A stretch of DNA of 64,000 nt from Leguminivora glycinivorella (GCF_023078275.1 NC_062975.1:21189641-21253640), one strand, 5' to 3'; shown: positions 11,111 to 22,448, numbered from the stretch's first letter. Notes: generated by a model not told the origin, from the sequence alone. Numbers and translations: made by a program.

Positions 11111-12720
11111 TCATATGGTAATCAGAACGTTGTAAATGGATGTGAACTAAGATTTCGTTGAAATAACAGTATGTAACATGATGAGTTTTAACCTTTTTAT
11201 GGTCAGGATTGAAAACACCCTCAACTCAAGCCTCACTGCTGATACAATAATATGTAAAGTAAATATTTTGTACAAGAAAGAATACCATAATAGGGGGTCC
11301 TTTTTGAGAACCTTTTCTTTGAAATGATTTAACAATAATTATAAAATAAAGTAGATGTTACATACGTATACATTACAGTGACCAAGCCTCACGGCCCAGG
11401 GCGGAAACTGAAATAGAAACGCCAAAAAGATAATAATATGCTGTCTCCGTTGCATGGCTCGATTAAGTCTTAACTTGATTTTTTGTCTCATTTTGATTCA
11501 GCTTCGCTCACGCAAAGAGAAAGGACTTAATTCGTAAGATGCGCTGGCAAAATCATAAAAAATATATTGAATCACAATCTACTTCCAATGGCAAAACTGG
11601 CAATCATAGTTACTTTAGGCAATTTGAACCAAAATTTGGATAGAATACATTTTCTTAACCCTCAAACCTATTCGAGAATCCAATATTACAACGGTCGGGA
11701 TCGATGCCAATAGGATTGAAACGATTACCGTAACATGTGGACTACGTCTCCTAGACTCCGTATTATGTGTATCAATGATGTATCGAACCCGCATTCAAAC
11801 TCGTTCCAGAGTTTTGTGAAGCAATATTTTATCTAAATGTTATCACTGCACCTTAATAACAATAAATTATTTAAAAAAAATGAAATAATTATGAAGGTGC
11901 ACTGGCACCTATGTCTTATTACCCTGTTATTACAGTAGCAACTCTGCCTAAAAAATAAGTAGTTACCTGCTTTCACAAACTGTAATAAAATTGAATTTGT
12001 TTTGTTTTAGATTTGAGCTAACCAAAACAGAAGGACCCCGATCTACATTAAACAATGATTTAAACGTCATTAGAGGGAATCAGTAAGTTATAACTATAAC
12101 TTAAAGGATTTTATAATTCAAGATATAAAAAAAAATACATGACAAGTTTACACAGTTTACACAAAAAATCAGTAAACTTGCACCATAACTTTTGAAAAAT
12201 AATTATGTGCATTGAATTTTTTTTTCTTCATTTTATTGTAAAGTTAACTAATTTGAGTGTATAGTGGTAATAGCCCTAACCCACATCGTCTGAACACGAG
12301 TTGCCTTAAATGTGTGTTCCATCTAATAACCACAATACTAATTGGCGACTGAAGCTATACTGCTATTTCTTTCACACTGTTTCAGAGCTTGTGTTACTGA
12401 AAGAGATGAGATGACATTACTCAGTAACCACATTACACTGCGGCTACTAAGCAGCAAGTGATCCGTGAAACACCTTCATTGGCGCTCAGCGTTATTGCGT
12501 GTTTATTAGATTTGGGCCGAAACGGCCGTGTTATTTGCAATACGATAGATTTAATGGAAAAACGTTTGCAAGCGTAGAATTAAGCTATTATTCGGTAACC
12601 ATCTGGTAATAATGTGTTCACGGGGATTGCCTATAAATTCAACTTGAATATGTTTTTATTTATTTACCGATTTTTGGTGATTTCAGTGTAAAATAATATG
12701 TGAGATACAATTTTATTATT
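11111..12720. other. No recognised feature
   Basis: AT-rich DNA with several A-runs and no repeat partner in the window. Nothing gene-like. Confidence 0.4.
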
Positions 12721-12734
12721 TATGTTGTCATTTG

Positions 12735-12937
12735 TTAGCCTATTGTGTCTCACAGCACTCCCGACTCCCGACTCAGACAAAAAAAAACTAAATCCTAATC
12801 GGTTCATCCGTTCGGGAGATACGATGCCACAGACAGACACACACACAGACAGACAGACAAACAGATACAGACAAACACACAGACAGACATGTCAAACTTA
12901 TAATAATACCCCTTCGTTTTTGCGTCGCGGGTTAAAA
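12735..12937 (+). repeat. Dispersed repeat with CAGA-rich segment (F7), copy 1
   Basis: 'aatcggttcatccgttcggg' is followed by 'acgatgccacagacagac', a CAGA/CACA-rich run, then 'gtcaaacttataataatacc' and 'tttttgcgtcgcgggttaaa'. A shorter copy lies at 27060-27137. The arrangement is a common lepidopteran repeat end. Overlapping frames are spurious. Confidence 0.6.
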
Positions 12938-13030
12938 ACAACTTTTTTTAGAATTCGTTTCCAGCGTTAAGGACCGCAAAATAAACTGAAATTTTTAAAA
13001 GACCTCGCAATTGATCCCAGGAGAGTAATA

Positions 13031-13071
13031 TTATGAAAAATAATCAGGGGAATCTTGATTATTTTTCATAA
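13031..13071. other. Perfect 16-bp stem, 9-nt loop hairpin
   Basis: TTATGAAAAATAATCA (13031-13046) is the exact reverse complement of 13056-13071; the loop is GGGGAATCT. It shares its geometry with the hairpin at 28832-28872. It could be a minimal MITE or a replication-derived inverted duplication. Confidence 0.85.
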
Positions 13072-13248
13072 GCGAGATCAAACTGCCTTATTAATTTAAT
13101 AATATCATCTCATTTCTGATAATAAATGACCTTGCAAAATAAGCGATTGTATTATGATCGACTTTAGAGGTATAATAATAATACGAGTAAAACTGCAGAT
13201 AAGACAACGTCTAAGAAGAGAACGTAGTTGTTAAGTAGGCGCCACAAT

Positions 13249-13548
13249 GGGCGAGACGACTAAAAAAACTATTTAGTCCGTCAGTTAGATTATCAAAAAA
13301 ATTAGGACACATATTTTTTCTTTTTTCTCGTATTTAAACGAAAAATGACGACGGTACAGTGCGTTGAAATTTCGCGTGTCGTCACGCCTAGGTACAATTT
13401 TTACTTTAAAGGTACGTCACAAGCCCCCACTCCGGAACTTTGATGCTCTGTATCTTTGTATTTTTTCATTAATTACATAAAGCGAAAAATATGTGTTCAG
13501 TATTTTAGGGCTGACGGACTGCTATTTTTTTATGTAGTCGCATCCCTA
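13249..13548. mobile_element. MITE with imperfect ~35-bp TIRs
   Basis: The left end (13258 on, 'gactaaaaaaactatttagt' then 'ccgtcag') is matched by the inverted 'ctgacggactgctatttttt' then 'tatgtagtc' at 13511-13539. Flanking GGG...CGAC on the left and GTCG...CCC on the right extend the match. About 300 bp, noncoding. Confidence 0.7.
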
Positions 13549-13761
13549 TTTCAGTTGATGCTCTATTATATGTATGGCGCTAATATTCACATTCCAACAA
13601 ATATCAGATAAAATATGGGTGAAATTGTCGACAAAATAAATGCATAAGTCTACAGATTTTACTTTGACAAAAATCCTCTATATTCATTCTCTTTGACTTT
13701 ACATAACGCTTACTTCTAAACCCGCAAAGTTAAAAGAACAGTTTTACGTTACAATAATACT

Positions 13762-14350
13762 AAGATGCAGCGTTTTGGAATTGAAATCGTCAGTCTCTGT
13801 TGCTACAATTTGATGTGCCTAAACAGCTTTAGGGATGAAAGTTCAAGGATTTATCCAAAGTTGAAATTGGCCTAAGACTTAAAGTAAAGAATTAGGTTGC
13901 TTGGTGAAAAACAGTGATTCTTCAACAATTTATTTCAAGATAAAGGGATACAATACAATATTATACTCTTTATTGCATGGGGGATATGTTATAAAAAATC
14001 ATAAATAATGTTTAAGATCAACTAAATAAACCAAACGGCTTTTTCCCAACGACAAACAGACCAAACCGATGTTGTCTGAAATCAAAATATGAATATTATG
14101 AATGTAAAACTAAAATTTGTAAACTTTAAAAGAAAATTTGTAAAAATAATTGTCTGATTAAAAGGCTTATATTATTATATATTATAAATAAACTGCCTAA
14201 ACTAGTCAAAATGTATGGTGTAGATATCAAAACTAAGGTTGTCTGGTAGAGATCACTCTTTACCGCCTGTTGTCTGCCTCTATTTATAATCATTTGTTTT
14301 GTCTCCGCTGTATCTTTTGCTGAGGTGTGCCAATAAAGAGTATTCTATCT
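13762..14350 (+). repeat. 589-bp tandem duplication, unit 1
   Basis: Compared with 14351-14939 line by line, I found no difference over 589 bp. The unit ends in the 3' tail of a LINE or SINE ('gtgccaataaagagtattct', then 'atcta'). Confidence 0.9.
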
Positions 14351-14939
14351 AAGATGCAGCGTTTTGGAATTGAAATCGTCAGTCTCTGTTGCTACAATTT
14401 GATGTGCCTAAACAGCTTTAGGGATGAAAGTTCAAGGATTTATCCAAAGTTGAAATTGGCCTAAGACTTAAAGTAAAGAATTAGGTTGCTTGGTGAAAAA
14501 CAGTGATTCTTCAACAATTTATTTCAAGATAAAGGGATACAATACAATATTATACTCTTTATTGCATGGGGGATATGTTATAAAAAATCATAAATAATGT
14601 TTAAGATCAACTAAATAAACCAAACGGCTTTTTCCCAACGACAAACAGACCAAACCGATGTTGTCTGAAATCAAAATATGAATATTATGAATGTAAAACT
14701 AAAATTTGTAAACTTTAAAAGAAAATTTGTAAAAATAATTGTCTGATTAAAAGGCTTATATTATTATATATTATAAATAAACTGCCTAAACTAGTCAAAA
14801 TGTATGGTGTAGATATCAAAACTAAGGTTGTCTGGTAGAGATCACTCTTTACCGCCTGTTGTCTGCCTCTATTTATAATCATTTGTTTTGTCTCCGCTGT
14901 ATCTTTTGCTGAGGTGTGCCAATAAAGAGTATTCTATCT
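14351..14939 (+). repeat. 589-bp tandem duplication, unit 2, ending in a retroelement tail
   Basis: Identical to unit 1, then continuing into a (TATC)n run (to about 14955). The last ~120 bp ('tctggtagagatcactcttt', 'caataaagagtattctatct') look like the 3' end of a lepidopteran LINE whose tail is a TCTA microsatellite. Confidence 0.85.
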
Positions 14940-14955
14940 ATCTATCTATCTATCT

Positions 14956-15620
14956 AAATGAGTGATACTATGCATAAAACACAAGTCACATAGAGCAGTC
15001 ATGGAGCGAACCATGCTCGGCATTAAGCTTCAAGACCACAGAGAACCTCCTATAGAGTAGAAATCTTGTATATTTTGTGCGCGATACGAGTCGCCAGTGT
15101 TTGGGGTGCGAGGAGCGGGCGGGGAATGTGTTAAGCGCGCTGTGATTGGCCGTTTCAAGGACGGCGGGCAGTCGCGCCAGATGAAAAGGGACAGAAGTAT
15201 GACTGTCCCTCTACTGACGCGTAAGTGGCCAATGTAAGTTGACCTATGCCGGCTCTGAATAAATTATAAATATGACTTATTTGTGGAATGTAATGCCGTC
15301 TGTTTTTAAATTTGAGCTTCTTGTTACCTTTCCACACCATTTCATACTACAGGTGGACATCTTTAAGGCATCAAAATACCCTTTTCCAATTTTTTTGTGC
15401 GAAAAACACGCGCTGCTTTCGGGTCTGTTACTTGGTCGATACTGATCGGGCACGGCGAGCGCCCGCGCTTATATCAGTGCAAATACTAGGAAGGCTGGCC
15501 ACTGCGAGTCGTCTTGTAATAGATGTCTATAGGGGTTGGTCTGTGTTCAAGACCGAGTGAGGAATGTCACGATCCGACGCCACACCAAGGTACGCGACGT
15601 GAGTGACGTCATTACCAAGC
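14956..15620. other. No firm feature; locally GC-rich block
   Basis: 15080-15245 is noticeably GC-richer ('ggggtgcgaggagcgggcgg'). No ORF, TIR or second copy was found. 15155-15560 frames of 61-82 aa lack motifs. Confidence 0.35.
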
Positions 15621-15624
15621 TTAA

Positions 15625-15838
15625 ATACAATTGAGCGGGATATATTGCCAGACAAAGTAATGGCGGGTGGACTAAAATGGTACAGAGTGGTGGACGTTCG
15701 TTGGACGACATTTGAAAAACTGCGGGGTACCTCTGGATAAGACTAGCCCAGGACCAGAATAAGTGGCGTACAAGAAGGGAGGCCTATGCTCAACAGTGGC
15801 TGATTAACTGGTGGAAAACTATGATGATGATGATGATT
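15625..15838 (+). mobile_element. RTE-like LINE 3' end (5'-truncated)
   Basis: A frame near 15738-15812 reads RLAQDQNKWRTRREAYAQQW, the typical last helix of RTE-like LINE polyproteins (D-x-x-x-W-R...R). It runs into 'aactatgatgatgatgatga', the short trinucleotide tail usual for RTE elements. Everything upstream of the last ~60 codons is missing. Confidence 0.6.
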
Positions 15839-16329
15839 TCAATAAGCACAAGAAAGGCAAACTGACGTAAACAAAAATAACCCCGAAGACAATTTGGAAC
15901 ATTCCTTCATGAATAGCTTAATGACGTTATCAAGAAAATACGAGTTCAGAATAATAAAGTATTTTCTTATAATAAAGTTGTGATTCGCACGTACGTCGGA
16001 ATAATGCGATGAAAAATAATCAGCTCGTAAAACATTATGAGGTTTTTCGGAGCTGAATCGAGCTCGGCTACGATAAAGTTTAAGATACTTGGTGTTTTTA
16101 CTAGCTCGTACTATATAAATATACCTAATTTATATTTTGTTCTTTCTTTCTTTCTTTCCTTTCATGTGAAAGGACATTCGCTTAAACAGTGTAATTTATA
16201 TAACCGGCAAGATTTTTAGGGTATGACGGGCAGGCTATACTTGCTCATGAAATTCGTGCACGTCGCCACCACAATAAAAATAATGTGATAGACGGACATA
16301 CAGACAAGACAGACAGACGGACAGAGTCG

Positions 16330-16795
16330 CACCATAAGACGATACACAGGAGGGGTCAATTCTCCATACAAACGCACTCGACTACTTATTTCCTCCCTGG
16401 TTTTTGAAGATAGAGCAATGATTTTTTTCAACACAGATTATTATTATTTTTATCTGTGTCGGACCGTTTTGTTTTTTTTATATTCTTTTTTTAAAGACGC
16501 TAGAGCCCATCAAAAATTTCCAAAAACGGCCTTATTGATATGGCGCAAAAAAAGGCGTGATATTCAAAATTGGTAACAATTAGCCAAAAAAACTAAACGA
16601 TCCAAAACAGGTTATTTCATTGTTATTCAGATTCTCAAATTTCGTTACGATTGATTAAGGAAACAGTCGAGAGCGGAACCTCGATTTTAAAGATTTTTCC
16701 GCAATAACTGTATTGTTCTGAATGGACAATTTTTATAAGGAAAGGGGGCTCCTTTCCATTTCAGCATTTTCGCTCCTGTAGCGTCATAAGGGTTA
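16330..16795 (-). mobile_element. TIR repeat family F4, copy 1
   Basis: Reverse-oriented relative to copies at 38152-38991 and 46373-46887. The ends are 'taagacgatac...aggaggggtc' and 'cgctcctgtagcgtcataa'. Shared interior includes 'atctgtgtcggaccgtttt' and 'gagcggaacctcga'. Noncoding, ~465 bp. Confidence 0.75.
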
Positions 16796-17233
16796 ATGTT
16801 GTACCTTTTTGGTATGGAATCCTAAAAACCATCACCACATTGACCACACGGTGGATGAGTAATGTATTCCAAAAAGTTACACCCAAAAGTATAGTGAGTG
16901 AGTGTAGTGACTCAAACACAACAATATCAGTTACTCTCGTATTCCCGGTGAGATTTTTAGTGCGGGTCGTAAAAGGATTATATCAACGAGGACAACACAA
17001 CATGAAAAGTGCGTTAACGGCCTATATAAACTAGTTTACTGCCGTAGCTCAACCGAATCGAACTGACTCGTTTGGAATCGGTTAATGTTTATTTGTTTAC
17101 TAGTACTGTCACAGTATAATTACCTATACAAATTCTCGGTATAGAGGTATTTTGTACCTTTTTCTACTCCCGTGTTGTTATTCGTCATTTACAGTGACGT
17201 GCATAGATCGGTAAAACCCTACATAAAAGATAC

Positions 17234-17345
17234 CCGCCCCCGCTCGGCGCCCCGCACACCCACGCATACGATATAGCTCTTAAAGTATTGTTAGGTAGCC
17301 TTTAAGGGATATAGCGGGGGTGCGCGGGGCGCCGGGGGCTGGCGG
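17234..17345. repeat. GC-rich palindrome
   Basis: 'gcccccgctcggcgccccgc' (17234 on) is inverted at 'gcggggcgccgggggc' (17325-17340), with further pairing toward the centre ('atatagctctTAAAG' against 'CTTTAagggatatag'). GC-rich sequence continues to about 17405. It could be a MITE or a CpG-rich regulatory patch. Confidence 0.6.
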
Positions 17346-17739
17346 CGGCGGCGACGGGGGGAGTGCGAGCGACAGGGTGAGTGCAGGAACAGAGGGGAGG
17401 CCGACGCGTCAAAATACAGGAAACAGTGTGAATTTCACGAAAGTTGTTCAAGGAAACTATTAAAAACTAAGTGCATGGTCGTAGAAAAAGTATTGTATGC
17501 AGCGGTGTTTAACTGAGTCAAAAAATACTCGTGGCGTCTTAACAACAATTTTCGGCTTCGCCTCAAATTGTTACCCACGCCACTCGTCTTTTTTGACCTC
17601 CTTTAAACGCCTGTTGCATAAAATACTATTCTGCATTAAATTTATCTCTAGGTTCAAACGCACACGTTTTTTTATAGAAATTACGAAACGTCTGCCGGCA
17701 TATTATCGTTCCAACTTTATCACATCCACGTGCATTTTT

Positions 17740-18160
17740 TTTATGGAATAAGAGGCAAAGGAGCAGACAGATCGCCTAATGGTAAGCGATCACTGCCGCC
17801 CATGGACAACCGAAACACCAGAAGTATTGGAGGTACGTTGCCGGCCTTTAAGATGTAATGCCACGCTCTTTTCTTGAAGGTTTGAAGGTCGTATCGGTCC
17901 AGAAATACCGCAGGCGACAATTCATTCCACAGTTTAGCTGTTCGGGGCAGGAAGTTTCTGGAGAAACGCACAGTTGAGGACTGCCAGCCATCTAAATGAT
18001 GGAGATGGAAATGTTGTCGCGTAGGGCGATGGTGGAAAGAAGCGGCAGGGATGTAGGGAGGGTGTATAAGACATCTGTCACTCTCGCTCTGACACATTTG
18101 CCAAAGCGTGACGGATGCTTTATTATCCACAGTGATAAGTGGTAAAATTGGAAGCATAAT
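17740..18160 (-). mobile_element. LINE C-terminus and 3'UTR (CR1/Jockey-like), 5'-truncated
   Basis: On the minus strand the sequence codes for the end of a LINE ORF2 and runs into a short conserved 3'UTR ('gcttaccattaggcgatctg', 'tctgctcctttgcctcttat' in sense orientation) and T/A-rich tail. The same 3' end recurs at 25772-25880 and 37446-37560. Because it starts inside ORF2, it is a dead-on-arrival insertion. Confidence 0.7.
17741..18157 (-). CDS. LINE ORF2 C-terminal fragment
   Basis: The 138-aa minus-strand frame contains STVRFSRNFLPRTAKLWNEL and SPAVFLDRYDLQTFKKRAW. This is the highly conserved tail of many lepidopteran CR1/Jockey-type LINE polyproteins ('FLPRTAxLWNxLP...VFPxxYD...FKKR'). 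It lies after the reverse transcriptase palm, so no catalytic motif is present. The last residues are 3'UTR read-through. The overlapping plus-strand frames are shadows. Confidence 0.65.
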   Translation of the reverse strand: MLPILPLITVDNKASVTLWQMCQSESDRCLIHPPYIPAASFHHRPTRQHFHLHHLDGWQSSTVRFSRNFLPRTAKLWNELSPAVFLDRYDLQTFKKRAWHYILKAGNVPPILLVFRLSMGGSDRLPLGDLSAPLPLIP

Positions 18161-18210
18161 ACGCCGACTGGTTTACGTAACTGATAACCGAGGAGCAAAA
18201 ATAATATTTT

Positions 18211-18612
18211 CCCCTCACTAGCTCGGAAACACGTGTTTTGTCCTTTAATACCAGCGGGTAAAAACGCATTTTATCCACTAGTGGGTAAAGTAATTTGACC
18301 TTGAATAAAGTCAAATTTAGCTGCTTTAAAATTGATGAAAGTAGGTGAATCTAGTAATAAAGATGATTTACCACCTGTGGAACTACTGGAAGCAGTGATA
18401 AACGCATTTTTGCGTTGTAGTTTCCTCGCTATAGTAAGGGGAAAAGTTTTGTGTTACACTCGGGAGCAAATGTATTTTACTTCTCGTGTGTTAAAAAACT
18501 CGCAAGTTCAGGATTCTATTCTCACAACTATAGAATCCTTTCACTTGCTCGTTTTTCAATTCCACACTCGGCGTTAAAATACAACTTTGCCCCCTTGTAT
18601 AACAAATAACCA
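18211..18612 (+). repeat. Repeat family F5, copy 1
   Basis: Begins 'cccctcactagctcggaaac' and ends 'caactttgcccccttgtata' then 'acaaata'. It matches 39250-39680 and 59154-59549 in inverse orientation. It lacks the ~28-bp inner palindrome (around GAACCAC...GTGGTTC) present in the other two. A short plus-strand frame (18332-18577) contains VGESSNKDDLPPVELLEAVI, which is conserved in the other copies. Confidence 0.8.
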
Positions 18613-19519
18613 TTTTTAACAAATTCAGGCAAACAAAAGTCAAACCTAGCATAGAACTAAGTTATTTCTGATTCGATTTAGATTATATTATTACATTCCA
18701 TTGGTATTCTTGTTTTTGAGGCTGTACTTGTATTTTCATCTACAAAGAATTCAACTTGTTTGTCACAATTTTCTGTCTTAAAAGATAAAATCAAAATCGC
18801 ATTTGGCCAATTTTAACTCTTAAACTCTTGCAAAAGCCAAAACTAAACTAGCTATCGCAATGGAAAATAAATTTTAACTCGGAAAATCTTGTATAATTTT
18901 TATCATGAACAACTTTAAAGCGATGTGAACTATGAAAGTTGGATTCATTAATAACTAGCGAAGTGGACGGTCAGCGGGAATCTGCGATCGATTATTCATA
19001 GTTTCCCGGTTGAGAGAGCTTGTCTCGACTTGTTTTTCTATAAAATACTAGATTTATGGATTTTATAATGCAGTTGGAACTAGTCTACAACTCTACACTT
19101 AAGATGTGGGGGATTTAACTAGCATTTTGAAATATATAGTTACAGATTTAAAAAAAACCCTTTGTTAAGCACGCAGAATGCTTAGCACCTATTTAGAGCT
19201 GCAGAGTTTCGGGCTTCGTCCGACCAATAGCGAGGCGCCGCAGACGGTCCACTAGCCAGAGTGTGCAAATATGAATGAAATGTGCACTCTGACACCGTTG
19301 CTTGAGTAGACGGCGATCGCATAGGCTATCATCCGTAGTTCATCGACATCGCCCACTTAAGACACCTCCATAGATAACGAAGAAGATTTCATTTCGCCGT
19401 CGCGTGCTCTTTCTCCGTGGGCAAGCAGCGGCGTCTGTCGACCTACTGAGTATAGTGAGCGAAGGCGCCCCGCGGGTCGGAACGTAGGTTACACTTAATC
19501 AGAGTGCCGATGCCTAGTA
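18613..19519. other. No recognised feature
   Basis: AT-rich, with a GC-richer block at 19190-19480 that gave no coding, TIR or repeat match. Confidence 0.35.
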
Positions 19520-19611
19520 CAGTCAGCTAAAAAAGTGGTTTACCACTTTTCGATCTTATGTGTTTCAAATATAGTCGAAAAGTGGTAAACCACTTTCTTG
19601 ATGGCTGACCT
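19520..19611. mobile_element. Very small hairpin MITE (~92 bp)
   Basis: The ends CAGTCAGCT (19520) and GGCTGACCTG (19602-19611) are inverted. Inside, 'aaagtggtttaccacttttc' (19532 on) pairs with 'gaaaagtggtaaaccacttt' (to 19596). Each arm is itself a near palindrome (AAAGTGGT...ACCACTTT), so the element can form nested cruciforms. Confidence 0.7.
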
Positions 19612-20039
19612 GAAAATGAGATAGCTGTATGATAAATTTGAAAAAAATATATTTTATTACTTATTAGATGTATGCTTAAATTTTATGCGCTCTTTGTTAC
19701 ACAATAATTGGACAGGAGAATTAGGTACTTCCCTATTTTTTGAGAACAACTCCATTTTATCCGTTTCGTAGGTATTCCTAATACCGGGTTTTAAGTTCCA
19801 TTACAGCCAACACAAAGGTCTTTAATATCATACACGTGTGCCCAAACCAAACATGCTCGCTCATCATTTACCTTCATCATTGATATCTTTATCCTTATTG
19901 ACTCACAAAAATTACACGTGCGATCTAATGATAGGTAAGAGAACAGGAACAAAAAACTGAGTTTTCAGTACATTATGGTGTTGTTTTACCGCACTAGTTC
20001 GCAAAGTAGTACATTGTTTGTCAGGTCAAAATTTCAAAA

Positions 20040-20192
20040 GGCCATGGGGAATTCGTAACTCGTGTCGATTTAAAACACTCCCTTTGGTACGATAGTACTC
20101 TTCATTATTCGTGCTTTGGTCGTATTTTAATTTGATGTCGCTCGTTTCGAGTTTCCTCTTTTCCGCATTCGTATCGTAATATACTATTATAC
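20040..20192 (+). repeat. Hairpin-bearing dispersed repeat (F8), copy 1
   Basis: 'attcgtaactcgtgtcgatt' then 'taaaacactccctt' and 'cgtattttaatttgatgtcg' correspond, inverted, to 26480-26558. A ~30-bp insertion that repeats 'ctttggt' interrupts it near 20085-20115. Confidence 0.6.
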
Positions 20193-20312
20193 TTATTTTA
20201 TAATGCTTACATTGCTTACATATATTATGTTAAACCATATAGGGGTATATAATAGTTAATATTTTCCATAATGTCAATATGTTAAAAGGAAAATATGGAC
20301 TACCTACTAACG

Positions 20313-20542
20313 TACGGTCAACCGGGGTGGCTTTAAAACGCAGGGGCGACTTTGAAAATTTAGTTACAAAGTCATACTGTATGTAAATTCGCGATTTTCT
20401 ATGGTAGATTTACAAGAATATTTATTGATCTAATTAGTTACATGAACAATTTCAGTAAATAATGAATAATGTTAATTTTAAAGCCGTTCAAACACCAGTA
20501 AAGTAACCCCAAATTTTCCTAAAGTCACCCTGGTTGACGGTA
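20313..20542. mobile_element. MITE with 23-bp imperfect TIRs
   Basis: 'tacggtcaaccggggtggct' then 'tta' (20313-20335) is inverted as 'taaagtcaccctggttgacg' then 'gta' (20520-20542), with about three mismatches. Noncoding, 230 bp. Confidence 0.7.
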
Positions 20543-21389
20543 CTCGACGTTAAGGAGAATTCATCATCTCGAACCCTTAAATAATATAACTAAAACATTG
20601 AAGAAGACCCCAAATAATTTGTTAAATATGTTCTTAAGCTTGTAAAAGGAACTCTTGAAGATTTAATTAATCGCTAGGGCAAATGACTTTAGTTTTCCTT
20701 TGTTCTTTGAGGCATAGATTTTAACAGTTAAAACGTGTTTTGTTTTCTTAAGGGGCGATGGAAATAACTTCAAGGGGACTTCAAAGATTAAGATAACACT
20801 AGTTCAATCTAGACAACAAACAATGAGTTGTATAATGCTTTAGTAAAAGTATAATAAATCAGGCCCCGTATCCGTATGGGATTTAGGTCCTACCTCCGAT
20901 ATCGGATCGGATAGTGTAAAAACGCACTTACACAGATTGACCTTTCAATAAGTTTATAATAATTATGATCATAATACACAGCTACCTTCTCTTATATAAT
21001 ATTGGGGACAAAAAGAGTAGTATACATATTTATCTGTTTGGTTCAGTATCATGTTTTGTGCAAGTACAAGAAAAAAAGAAGAATTGGGTGGGATGACTAC
21101 TTGAATACCTGTCCTATGACACAAAAATCTCTTACAACATTTTTTCTCCCTTTCCCTATTCGGGACAGTATACCCATTATTTTTGTGCGCTTTAACAGAT
21201 TCCCACTACCTACCAATTTTTGTTACATAAACACGAAAATAAGTAAGTATATATTCTTTATTGCATCATTTTAGCATTTTACATGTAAAAAATATACAGA
21301 AAATAAATGTCATTAATGTCATTATACAAAGAAAAAGTGAAGGGAAGGGTCGAAAATTGTATAAGACATTTCCGAAGGCTCGTGACGCC
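20543..21389. other. No firm feature
   Basis: A short motif 'atcggatcggatagtgt' (20902 on) recurs in similar form at 36308 and inverted at 33480. 21250-21300 resembles the LINE-like tail seen at 9960. Confidence 0.35.
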
Positions 21390-21610
21390 CTCGTGACCCG
21401 GTGGCTGAGCGGTTTAGGTATCCGTCCGGTAAACGGAGGACGCTGGTTCGATTCCAGCTCGGGACACTTGGGGGCCTTGGTCACTTTTTCTTTGTATATG
21501 ACATTTATTTCATGTTTATAAAGTATATTAGTAGTGTGACTACTTAAAATACAAATTAAAATATTTTCTATGAAAATAATTTAATTTGTTCTTAGAATGT
21601 TTGCTACACT
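21390..21610 (+). mobile_element. tRNA-derived SINE family S2, copy 1
   Basis: A tRNA-like head at 21393-21468 contains an A-box-like 'tggctgagcggtttagg' and a B box GGTTCGATTCC. 'gtgaccc' and 'gggacac' could form an acceptor stem with one mismatch, and 'tccgt/acgga' an anticodon stem. It continues into a common tail ('tttctttgtatatgacattt', 'gtagtgtgactactt'). Related copies at 24905, 37010-37300, 37630 and 45945 show it is a SINE, not a tRNA gene. Confidence 0.65.
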
Positions 21611-21993
21611 TTTTACTTTTACTCCTACTGACTGCGTTTCGTGAACGATGAACATTTATTCAAGCATGAGTGTCAGGTCGTGTGCAATGCTCAAGAAAAT
21701 ACGCGTCACCAAACAATTTATTGAATAAACTAAAGCGATAGGGTTTTAACTCTTTTCAGTGAAAAGATAACCATGTTATGCATAATTCTATTTACTACAA
21801 GTCGCAAGGTCTTTTCATATTTGGTAACTTTTGAGTTATGATCTTAAATACCAATCTTCACATTGCTATAAAGTTGTTCATGATAATATACTAGTCATCA
21901 TTTATTTAACCAACTTACATTTACAGAGAATCCAGGTATGCAAGTTATGGGTTACAAACACTAAAAACTATAGAAATAAGCTTATAATTAAAA

Positions 21994-22371
21994 TCAATTA
22001 ATATTAATAGATGTGGGAGTGGATATGGACTCGAGGTAGCGAGCTGCAGTGGCTAGGACCTTAGGCTCTGTCTGCGAGAAAATGTCAAGAGTGGGATTAT
22101 GTAAAATTATGTTATTAATATGGTTAAGTGCAACATATAGAGGACTAGTCAGTAGTGTCATTGTACTGGTCCTGGGTATTACGAACAGAAGTGTAATGCA
22201 AGGTCTGAGAGTGGTTCTAACAAATGGTGATGGTAAATACCTTAAAATTAACGGATTATAATATATTGATCCACGTATTAACTTAAAAAAGTATTTTATC
22301 GCAGCAAGCTGCCTACGCACTTCGAGACTTTGGTAGGAGACCATTCCCAATACAAATGGCGTAGGATACAT
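21994..22371 (-). CDS. LINE ORF2 C-terminal fragment (Jockey-like)
   Basis: The 125-aa minus frame includes SLEVRRQLAAIKYFFKLIRG and the downstream pattern 'R...PLYVALNHINNI', which I recognise as the C-terminal region of lepidopteran Jockey-type LINE polyproteins ('SLExRRxxxxxxxxxKLxxg'). Polymerase motifs lie upstream and are absent. The two ends of the insertion were not located. The frame is open but a pseudogene by truncation. Confidence 0.6.
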   Translation of the reverse strand: MYPTPFVLGMVSYQSLEVRRQLAAIKYFFKLIRGSIYYNPLILRYLPSPFVRTTLRPCITLLFVIPRTSTMTLLTSPLYVALNHINNIILHNPTLDIFSQTEPKVLATAARYLESISTPTSININ

Positions 22372-22448
22372 GTAGGGATAGTACCCAAGTGTCTTCCAGT
22401 AGAGATATCTAACAAATTTCTTAAAATTTGAATAAATTCTTATTTAAC

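Noticed and set aside
13031..13071. Hairpin as a transcription terminator
   Set aside because: The setting is eukaryotic intronic DNA; there is no T-run or adjacent gene to terminate.
21393..21468. Genuine tRNA gene
   Set aside because: A/B boxes and partial cloverleaf are present, but the same head occurs in several copies fused to a common tail, and pairing has mismatches. It is a SINE.
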